From NCBI GenBank assembly GCA_963377175.1, contig CAUJNA010000458.1, positions 692,033-756,032 of the forward strand: a DNA stretch of 64,000 nt, read 5' to 3'. Source of the stretch: Effrenium voratum (taxonomy: Eukaryota; Sar; Dinophyceae; Suessiales; Symbiodiniaceae). The position numbers and the translations under genes were made by a program. Within the stretch, counting starts at the first letter, position 1, and each line of letters begins with the position of its first letter. Of this stretch, positions 57,652-64,000 are shown piece after piece. The notes under the pieces are model-generated. The model did no database searches. It had not been told where the DNA came from and saw only the letters and a program-made list of their open reading frames with translations.

Positions 57652-58442
57652 AGTTCTGAGCCAGCTACATGCAAACCAAGCACAATGCAACGACAGCAGT
57701 CCCAAGCATGCACAAGAAGAGACAAAAGGACAAGCTCACATGCAGATTTTGTCCCAAGTCGACGGCGAACGTCCCGCAGAAGGTGAGATTCAAAACCTTT
57801 GGCCTCATAAAGGCGTTTGAGAGCGTCAAGCCCATGTTGTTGCTGAACCGCCGGTTGCGCACCACGTATGATGAGCCACGAGCGAGAAGACCAAGAAGAA
57901 TAAGTGAACATCCGATCATTGGCACTCCGAATTCCTTTGATTTGGGAGGGATGATCAGGTAGCTGTGGAGTGATAGTTCTGGAGGAAGAATCACATCGGT
58001 AACCCAGTACTTTGTCATCATGTTGAACCTCAAGCATCACTGGTGGTCGATAAAATTCCAGGGAAAGAAAGTTCATGAGCACGGGTGAGTGTGGGGCTGA
58101 GTCTCGAAGGAGAATGAAACGATTGTCGACGTAGCGCTCATGCCAAATCACACCAATGTCGGGCATGCAAAACCGCAGAGAAATCATGGTTTGGTGCCAG
58201 AAGAAATCCTCAACCGTAGCAACCAAATTGCACAACGGTGGCGCGGCTGGTGATCCCATAGCGACTCCTCGTTCTTGGCGGAACAAGTATCCGTTGATCT
58301 CGAAGTGACTGTTGTCAATGACAAAGTCCAGAAGGTGCCGGAGATCTTGTTCACGAAAATTCGAGGGATCTTGGTTTGACGGCGCCACTTTCCTTTGAAC
58401 ATACGGCGTCGATGATCTGACTTGACTTCGTACACGGACCAT
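57636..58442 (-). CDS. Retroelement ORF 2b: C-terminal part of reverse transcriptase (motif B to thumb)
   Basis: This frame continues the reverse transcriptase after a frameshift near 58360-58400. It contains FREQDLRHLLDFVIDNSHFE, motif B (QERGVAMGSPAAPPLCNL, residues 56-73) and motif C (RYVDN, residues 103-107). It ends with a thumb-like region (DKVLGYRCD, QIKGIRSANDR, SWLIIRGAQPAVQQQHGL, LKRLYEAKGF). Motif C has Asn in place of the second Asp of the usual YxDD; RYVDN is what I recall from dinoflagellate relatives, so it may be a lineage feature rather than damage. The first ~25 residues of the open frame are not meaningful. It stops 16 bases inside the start of the next gene. Confidence 0.75.
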   Translation of the reverse strand: MVRVRSQVRSSTPYVQRKVAPSNQDPSNFREQDLRHLLDFVIDNSHFEINGYLFRQERGVAMGSPAAPPLCNLVATVEDFFWHQTMISLRFCMPDIGVIWHERYVDNRFILLRDSAPHSPVLMNFLSLEFYRPPVMLEVQHDDKVLGYRCDSSSRTITPQLPDHPSQIKGIRSANDRMFTYSSWSSRSWLIIRGAQPAVQQQHGLDALKRLYEAKGFESHLLRDVRRRLGTKSACELVLLSLLVHAWDCCRCIVLGLHVAGSELWRNI

Positions 58443-60718
58443 TGCGAGGAACCGCGAAGGCCAACAACTTGATCATAGCGATGGAGAAGCACTTGAAGCG
58501 CCTGATGGAAACGTTCCGTAGGAATGGACGTGAAGAAGCCTGACAAGTCTTGCGACACCAGGTGGATGTACTCATCAGGATCTGCTTTTGACAGTGCTTC
58601 CCACAGCTGCTGGATAAGTTCTTGTACTGAGAGTTGACCTGCAATGTCGGGGAAGGCCGCCTTGGTGAGTTCAAATATAAGTGCACCGAAGACCGTGAGG
58701 AAGGGAGCTGCCCATGTGCGAAAGAATGAGATGATGGGTCGAGCTTTCTGCCAGTCCTTGGTCGGCTTTGGGAGGATGCGCGCTGTGGGCAACGGTGCTT
58801 GAAGTCGAAGGCCCCATGCATATCGTTGACGTAGGAGAGAAGGTACTGTGTTTACCACTTCAGAGCGAAAGGATGCTGCAGATTCGCGGCAAAGTGAGAA
58901 GACATCCCCCGCGCAGAATGTCTTCCGCATCAATATGGCAAACAGGGACGGGCACATCACATGTGCGCGGGAGGGGAAATGATCCGCCGGGATGACTACC
59001 CACGAAGACAAAGAAGCCACAGTGCGTTGCAACGATGTCGATGACCAATAAGCCCGATCTTGAAGGTTGGTCCGATGAGTATCCATTAACTGAGACACAA
59101 CTGGCTGTAGATCTGAAAGCAGACCGGAACCATGTACATGCCAGCGGCGAGCAAGTTTGCGAAGTTGTGTGGTGAAACGTTGATGCAATAAGTCGACATC
59201 ACCGAAAAACTGATCCTTCATTGAGGCGGTCATGATTTCAATGTTAATGTCCGCATTGATGCGAGAAAACTCATCCACCATTACTGCGTGACCATGTGCA
59301 CGGTGTAGATGGCTATCATCGATGTCCAAACAGCGACACGGAAAAGATGTGTCAGGCGCCCATTTGCGCTGCCATGTGCGATAGTTGTATATCCTGTCGC
59401 CCAATGTGGCGCTGCGAGTTTCCACAACCCGGATCTTTGGAATGAAAAGAGAAGGGAACAGATCCCGATGAGAAGCAATCCAGCTTTGTAACCATGTGCC
59501 CAGTAGAGCTTTCCAATTCTGGACATGCAGCGGCGGCAAAAGTAGCTGTGTTAAAGTGGTGGGTGGTTGTAGCCGTCGTTTGCGCAGTACCTGGGCGAGG
59601 AGCTTCTGGGCCTTGGAGCGGAAGGGCTCGTTGACAAATACTGCGAGCCGCAATAAGTAGTACAGCTGAGTGGGAGGGAAAGCGGCTGACAGTAGGTCAC
59701 GCATGACTTGGAACGACGCTCCTGTATTGGATCCCAGCTGATAGAGGATCGAGTAGTGGGCTTGAATGTCATCCAGGGTGTCAGGTCGTAGTTGCCGTTG
59801 GAGATCCGGATGTAGTCGTCGTCGAAAGCGCTTGTGCAAGCCGAGGGAAGTGGGCGACGACAACGAGTGGCGTCGAAAATCTACAAGATGTTCCCGGAAG
59901 CCCACCTTGCGCAAGATTCTGTGTACCCAGGGCGCATTCAGATGCGGGCGTAGCAGGTATTGCCATTTGCTTTCTTGAACCCATACCGAGGAAACTGGAA
60001 GTTTGATTTCCACTGGTACAGCACAGAAGAGCCAGTAAGTATTGGATCGTTTCCAGTAGTGAAGCGCCGGTTCAAAGAAGGCATGCCGTCCACGAAGTAG
60101 TTGTAGAAATTTGCGACTGCGTGAGTGTTCACGACGTAGAACATCCTGATCAGTCGCCCCAACATAGTATGGTGTGTGCCATGGGGAAAGTCGAATGTAG
60201 ACGCACGGTTGTTGGTGATGACCTGGATCATGTATGAAGTCGTAGAGGTCAGGAAATCGCGCCCGCAATGAGCGTAGATGTCGCGTGTCAGCGAAAGTTG
60301 AGTGCATGATTTCACACAAGAGAGAAGTCTTGTAGAAGTGAAGGACTTCGAAGAACGGCGGGAAGTAGCCGTGATCCTGTGAAATGAGACGTTGTAAGAA
60401 ACTGATCAATAAATAGGCAGCGCACCGACATCTGTGAAGTTCGTACCTGTTGGCTACGGTGTGCTGAGAGTTGGACATAGCGCAATTCGGAATCTGGAGG
60501 GCTATCCGGACCACAACTAAGACCTCGAGGATGAGACCCAGCCACGGCAATTGTGTGATGGATTCGTACTCCTCAATTGGAATCGACGGTGGTGGTAGTC
60601 CAGGGAAACAGTAATGCCAGCACGTCGAGAATGTAGTCAACGAGTGTAGAAGGTCGTCCAGCGACTGCCATTGTGCAACATCATCATAGATTCCGCAGCG
60701 GCGAAGTTCATCCAACAT
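58184..60718 (-). CDS. Retroelement ORF 2a: GIY-YIG endonuclease plus Penelope-like reverse transcriptase (N-terminal part)
   Basis: 844 codons from MLDELRRCG; coding sense ends near 58360, where the frame shifts to ORF 2b. A GIY-YIG nuclease occupies about residues 170-265: CVYIRLS, YYVGAT, RREHSR (Arg196, His198), then E249 and PHLN (Asn261), so the whole catalytic set is present. It would nick target DNA to prime reverse transcription. A CxC...H.H cluster (C461, C463, H470, H472, H475, H477) may bind zinc. Reverse-transcriptase blocks follow: KARPIISF (658-665) and motif A VSQDLSGFFTSIP with catalytic Asp724. A nuclease placed before the polymerase is the permuted order known from Naiad/Chlamys Penelope-like elements. 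Confidence 0.8.
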   Translation of the reverse strand: MLDELRRCGIYDDVAQWQSLDDLLHSLTTFSTCWHYCFPGLPPPSIPIEEYESITQLPWLGLILEVLVVVRIALQIPNCAMSNSQHTVANRYELHRCRCAAYLLISFLQRLISQDHGYFPPFFEVLHFYKTSLLCEIMHSTFADTRHLRSLRARFPDLYDFIHDPGHHQQPCVYIRLSPWHTPYYVGATDQDVLRREHSRSRKFLQLLRGRHAFFEPALHYWKRSNTYWLFCAVPVEIKLPVSSVWVQESKWQYLLRPHLNAPWVHRILRKVGFREHLVDFRRHSLSSPTSLGLHKRFRRRLHPDLQRQLRPDTLDDIQAHYSILYQLGSNTGASFQVMRDLLSAAFPPTQLYYLLRLAVFVNEPFRSKAQKLLAQVLRKRRLQPPTTLTQLLLPPLHVQNWKALLGTWLQSWIASHRDLFPSLFIPKIRVVETRSATLGDRIYNYRTWQRKWAPDTSFPCRCLDIDDSHLHRAHGHAVMVDEFSRINADINIEIMTASMKDQFFGDVDLLHQRFTTQLRKLARRWHVHGSGLLSDLQPVVSQLMDTHRTNLQDRAYWSSTSLQRTVASLSSWVVIPADHFPSRAHVMCPSLFAILMRKTFCAGDVFSLCRESAASFRSEVVNTVPSLLRQRYAWGLRLQAPLPTARILPKPTKDWQKARPIISFFRTWAAPFLTVFGALIFELTKAAFPDIAGQLSVQELIQQLWEALSKADPDEYIHLVSQDLSGFFTSIPTERFHQALQVLLHRYDQVVGLRGSSQWSVYEVKSDHRRRMFKGKWRRQTKIPRIFVNKISGTFWTLSLTTVTSRSTDTCSAKNEESLWDHQPRHRCAIWLLRLRISSGTKP

Positions 60719-60929
60719 GGTGAGATGCAACCAACGAAATCTACCACAAGGCGGCGACATGAATACAAGCATCACAGACAATCACACAAGAGGCAATGCA
60801 AGACCAAGCAAGTACAAGATCAATCATGTGCAACGCAAACACTTGGCGGACGAGTTTTCACCTGGACTCATCCGTGACATTGTTGCCGCTCCGGGCTCAT
60901 ATGAGAACGAAGGTCGATATGATGCCTTC
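60719..60929 (-). other. Spacer between retroelement ORFs 1 and 2
   Basis: 211 bp, poor in A on the coding strand (TTGCTTG, TTGCATG, TTGTGTG motifs). Spacers of the same character, 26-211 bp long, separate most later ORFs (56056-56181, 55431-55551, 54513-54692, 53787-53812, 53219-53363, 52621-52774, 51958-52038). They would suit pyrimidine-rich spliced-leader acceptor sites; no acceptor was proved. Confidence 0.45.
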
Positions 60930-62396
60930 TCATCCACAAAGCAGGCGAGCGGTCACGATGAGGTGACTCAATGCCTTCTCAGTGAGTTTGGTAAGGTACC
61001 CGGGTTCAAGACCCCATAATGCTGCCATTGCACCGAGTGTGGGCGCATCGCCCTTCGGCATGCGTTGCCTGGCCTGAAGAAGCTGCGTCGCCATAGAATC
61101 TAACGACTTGTTGCCGTTGAGCCGGGACGGGTGATTGGCCCACTTAACCAGCGACGCCAAAGTGGTTGTTGTGGGTGCTTGCTTGAGGAAAAGGCGAGGT
61201 TGGTCACTGGTCCATGTGTAGTACTTGACAACTTCATCCGGCGTGCTGTGCATGGTGAGCAACTGTGACGCCGCCGGTTTGGACGGCGGTGACGACACTC
61301 CGTGAAGAGACTGCATGATCCGAGGTTGCACCACGCTATCAAACGACTTGCCATCCAGGGCGGCCGCGCTGGCTGTGGGAAGGGAGCTGGCAGGTGACGA
61401 GGATGGTGTGTGGTTGACCGGTGGCGGTGTAACCAACTCTGCATCATCTTTCTGGTTTGTCATCGTGGGCGAGGTCGATGCGCGAAGTGATGCGGAATAC
61501 TGAGCTTGGAGAAGTTCATGTGCACGATTCAAATCATTGAACTTCTTGACCATGTCATCGGTCTGGGCAGCAGGTGCGAGAGAGGTGTGATGTTGTTGAA
61601 GAAATTGAAGTACCAGGTTGGCCAAATGGTCGTGGACCTTGATGCGCTGATTGAAGTCATCAATGTTGAGACCCAGCGTGTTGGCAAGGTCCTTTTCCAG
61701 GGTGAGCAGGTTGAGTGACTGCGATCTTCGTAGTAATTTGGAGCAGGTACTCCAAAGTAAGGCCTCAGTGCGGGTGCGAAAGCCTTCCCACGTCACGAAT
61801 CGGCCGTGTGCAAACGGCCTGAGCAGCCAGTTGGTGAGGCCCCCGTGGATAACCTGAACCAGGCGTACGTCCCTAATATCCATGCCTGACATGTCGCGAA
61901 GGTTGCCATGTGGAGTGTTGGCAACAGTCATGGGCAGGCTGAAGTTGTAGAGTTGATTGACATCAAACATGCCGTCTGCAGGTGTCCAGTCGGGCGAGGG
62001 AGTAAGCCAGGCTTTCTGAGGACGAACCGGTAGAGCTGCAGGAGGTCCAGGTGAAGGTGTAGGTTGGGAAGTAGTGACCGGTGGTGGCATCATTGGTGGC
62101 ATGAACTTGGATGGTGTGGGATCAGGAGGGATCGGCATCATGTAGTTGATCGCCGGGTATTGGAATTGCTGTGTGGGGTTGTGAGTCGATTGAAAATTGG
62201 TAGGCACCATCGGAAAGTTGTTAGCAGCATTGTAGCCGGAGTTGTGTTGCCATGAAACCAAGTTGTTCCAATCCATGTTCTCCGAGACCTGGTTGTCATT
62301 ATGCTCACGTCGGCGTGCTTTGTGAGCTTGAGGGGACGGACTCCGATCACGTCTGCGTCGAGTCCTGGATCTATCACGATCATCACGTCGAGACAT
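60930..62396 (-). CDS. Retroelement ORF 1: gag-like RS-rich protein
   Basis: 488 codons from MSRRDDRDRS; 24 further upstream codons are open but look like leader. The N-terminus is an RS-rich nucleic-acid-binding tract (DRSRTRRRRDRSPSP). A Pro/Asn-rich segment follows to about residue 150, then a folded domain with PDWTPADGMFDVNQLYNFSL, MDIRDVRLVQVIHGGLTNWL, HGRFVTWEGFRTRTEALLWS and a helical stretch (AQTDDMVKKFNDLNRAHELL). The C-terminal part contains YYTWTSDQPRLFLKQAPT and a final helix. As the first ORF of a retroelement it most likely coats the RNA, like gag or ORF1p. No zinc knuckle is visible. I recognise no named family. Confidence 0.6.
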   Translation of the reverse strand: MSRRDDRDRSRTRRRRDRSPSPQAHKARRREHNDNQVSENMDWNNLVSWQHNSGYNAANNFPMVPTNFQSTHNPTQQFQYPAINYMMPIPPDPTPSKFMPPMMPPPVTTSQPTPSPGPPAALPVRPQKAWLTPSPDWTPADGMFDVNQLYNFSLPMTVANTPHGNLRDMSGMDIRDVRLVQVIHGGLTNWLLRPFAHGRFVTWEGFRTRTEALLWSTCSKLLRRSQSLNLLTLEKDLANTLGLNIDDFNQRIKVHDHLANLVLQFLQQHHTSLAPAAQTDDMVKKFNDLNRAHELLQAQYSASLRASTSPTMTNQKDDAELVTPPPVNHTPSSSPASSLPTASAAALDGKSFDSVVQPRIMQSLHGVSSPPSKPAASQLLTMHSTPDEVVKYYTWTSDQPRLFLKQAPTTTTLASLVKWANHPSRLNGNKSLDSMATQLLQARQRMPKGDAPTLGAMAALWGLEPGYLTKLTEKALSHLIVTARLLCG

Positions 62397-62793
62397 GGTG
62401 ACGCAACTAAATCGGAATTTGCACACTTCCACCTTGAGAGAATCAGACCCGACAATATTCAAATCCATGCAAATGCAAGTTAGCGGCCCTCAACTGCAAT
62501 GGTCAAGCGAAATGTACAAGGCAAAGCAAATACAAGTCAACAATCGACAACCGCAGTGAAACGAGCAACAAGTTCAACCAATGGTCAAGGTAGGCAATGA
62601 AAATCGGCTGCTATCAACTGTGGTGAGACGTCGCTATGAACTGACGGCTTTCTTCCCTTTAGTGAAACCTCGTTCCTGGTTAAATGTGAAATTCCGCTGT
62701 TCTATGATACGCACGTTGAGGTCAAATTTTCCGACAGAGCCGGCCCGGGGTCACACAATGGGTACACCCGAGGATTCCCCACGAATGGGGTGT
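62397..62793 (-). other. Retroelement 5' leader
   Basis: About 400 bp between the right terminal repeat and ORF 1. At its outer edge GTACACCC (62762-62769) pairs with GGGTGTAC (62788-62795), a hairpin that touches the repeat border. A hairpin also sits at the matching inner border of the left repeat. Confidence 0.5.
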
Positions 62794-63161
62794 ACACACT
62801 TGAACTCCAGATGGAGAGTGCTAATCTTTCGAGTACAACTGATGAGTTTCGAGTACAACTGATGAGTCTCGAGTACAACCGATGAGTCTCGAGTGAAAGA
62901 AAGTTCGGCTTGCCGTCACGTGATATCCCTCTAGAGACGAAACCGTTACAGGGTTCAACATGAAGCACACACAGCGGCAAAGAAGAGGGCCAAAAGGACT
63001 TTCAGAATCACTCAAAAGGTGCAGGTACACAAGGCTGATCAGGCCTTGCTTCCCACTCTCACCCACAGCTTCATTGCGTGTGGTAGGATGAGAGTGCCAC
63101 ACGCCCCTGCTGCGAAACAGAAAGGGTGGTGACAGGGCATTCTGTCACTCCGCACACACAC
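62794..63161 (-). repeat. Retroelement terminal direct repeat, right copy (5' end of the element)
   Basis: 368 bp, identical by eye to 50953-51320 and in the same orientation. It is the upstream copy relative to the coding strand and would contain the promoter. Confidence 0.95.
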
Positions 63162-63163
63162 AC

Positions 63164-63199
<36 letters not shown>

Positions 63200-63805
63200 A
63201 CACACCCACACACCCACACACCCACACACCCACACACCCACACACCCACACACACCACACACCCACACACCCCACACCCACACACCCACACACCCACACA
63301 CCCACACACCCACCACCCACACACCCACACACCCACACACCCACACACCCCACACCCCCACACCCACACACCCGCACACCCGCACACCGCACAGCACACC
63401 GCGCACACCGCACACCCGCACACCCGCACACCCGCACACCCGCACACCCGCACACCCGCACACCCGCACACCCGCACACCCGCACACCCGCACACCCGCA
63501 CACCCGCACACCCGCACACCCGCACACCCGCACACCCGCACACCCGCACACCCGCACACCCGCACACCCGCACACCCGCACACCCGCACACCCGCACACC
63601 CGCACACCCGCACACCCGCACACCCGCACACCCGCCGCACACCCGCACACCCGCACACCCGCACACCCGCACACCCGCACACCCGCACACCCGCACACCC
63701 GCACACCCGCACACCCGCACACCCGCACACCCGCACACCCGCACACCCGCACACCCGCACACCCGCACACCCGCACACCCGCACCCGCACGCGCACGCGC
63801 ACACA
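63162..63805. repeat. CA, CACACACCC and CACACCCG minisatellites
   Basis: Begins as (CA)n, becomes CACACACCC (to about 63365), then more than 45 near-perfect copies of the 8-mer CACACCCG (63370-63785). The minus strand is G-rich (CGGGTGTG). Three overlapping frames stay open throughout (CGCAGVRV-type translations); these are artefacts. Confidence 0.95.
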
Positions 63806-64000
63806 CACAGTACAAAAACAACAACACAACACGTTGAGGAAAAACCCAACACACACACAGACACAAACAAACAAGCAACAAACAAACAAACAAGCCAACC
63901 GACCGACCCACCGACCGACCGACCAAACCATCGACGACCAGCCGACCAACCGACCGACCAGCCACCGAAGCAACTCAAAATTGCGAGCTGCCCGTGCAAC
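63806..64000. repeat. AAAC and CCGA microsatellites
   Basis: ACAAACAAACAAACAAG near 63862-63895, then (CCGA)n/(CCAA)n from 63896 to about 63962. No gene. Confidence 0.8.

Larger units (their letters stand above)
50953..63161 (-). mobile_element. 12.2-kb multi-gene Penelope-like retroelement with long direct terminal repeats
   Basis: Two identical 368-bp direct repeats (50953-51320 and 62794-63161) bound 11,473 bp in which all coding frames lie on the minus strand. In order from the right end: gag-like RS-rich protein; GIY-YIG nuclease plus reverse transcriptase; a 489-residue unknown; two small Pro/Arg-rich proteins; a diverged domain protein; and four tandem paralogs of a WIRIY/YRDW domain. 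Penelope-like elements are known to have long terminal repeats, a GIY-YIG nuclease and a Penelope-type reverse transcriptase. In the Naiad/Chlamys branch the nuclease is N-terminal, as here. Those elements normally carry one or two ORFs, so the ten-gene layout is unusual. Identical repeats imply a young insertion, although the reverse transcriptase is frameshifted. Confidence 0.75.

Noticed and set aside
60361..60470. GT...AG intron in the nuclease/reverse-transcriptase ORF (GTACGAAC to TTTCACAG)
   Set aside because: Removing it would shift the frame away from the GIY-YIG motif; the unspliced frame is continuous and correct.
63039..63999. Three overlapping minus-strand open frames of about 300 codons rich in Cys/Gly/Val
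   Set aside because: They are translations of the CACACCCG and related minisatellites; an 8-bp unit keeps all frames open with the same cyclic residues.

Overview
The window looks like nuclear DNA of a dinoflagellate, most likely Symbiodiniaceae or a close relative. Four things point there. (1) Protein families at 45.2-47.1 kb and 57.6-60.7 kb are ones I recognise as massively expanded in Symbiodiniaceae gene sets. (2) Intron boundaries are non-canonical: a GC-AG intron at 43839-43996, and apparent GA and GC donors in a host gene at 8.9-12.9 kb. (3) Confident genes are very sparse. (4) Micro- and minisatellites are abundant. All identifications come from reading the sequence; no database search was run.

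Layout. 1-31 kb is mostly anonymous DNA with short AT microsatellites and a few minisatellites (3.8-4.8, 18.2-19.2, 26.9-27.1 kb). Within it, on the minus strand, are three exons of a host GDA1/CD39-family nucleoside-triphosphatase (apyrase), at 12852-12923, 10079-10186 and 8866-8935. 31-39.9 kb is a domain of tandem arrays: GGGTAGGGTGACC-type, an AT-rich island, a 92-bp satellite, ACTATTT-rich repeats, a 14-bp array, a 71-bp array beside a tRNA-like remnant, and a large inverted 13-bp array that can fold back on itself.

39904-47120 is a 7.2-kb DNA transposon bounded by perfect 23-bp terminal inverted repeats. It carries four plus-strand genes: two Lys/Pro/Ala-rich accessory proteins, a two-exon 350-aa protein, and a transposase-like protein of a dinoflagellate-expanded family. 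Two genes have single frameshifts, so this copy is probably not autonomous as assembled. 47.1-50.8 kb again holds repeat arrays, some being reverse complements of those left of the transposon.

50953-63161 is the most striking object: a 12.2-kb element with identical 368-bp direct terminal repeats, lying between two CA-rich minisatellites. All its reading frames are on the minus strand, in head-to-tail order separated by short T/C/G-rich spacers: a gag-like RS-rich ORF; a Penelope-like protein with an N-terminal GIY-YIG nuclease followed by a reverse transcriptase (now frameshifted); a 489-aa protein of unknown function; two small Pro/Arg-rich ORFs; and four, probably five, tandem paralogs of a small WIRIY/YRDW domain that I cannot match to a named family. 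I read it as a large multi-gene Penelope-like retroelement with a permuted (N-terminal) endonuclease. The gene cargo, especially the paralog array, is the best candidate here for an undescribed system. The window ends in a 0.65-kb CACACCCG minisatellite.
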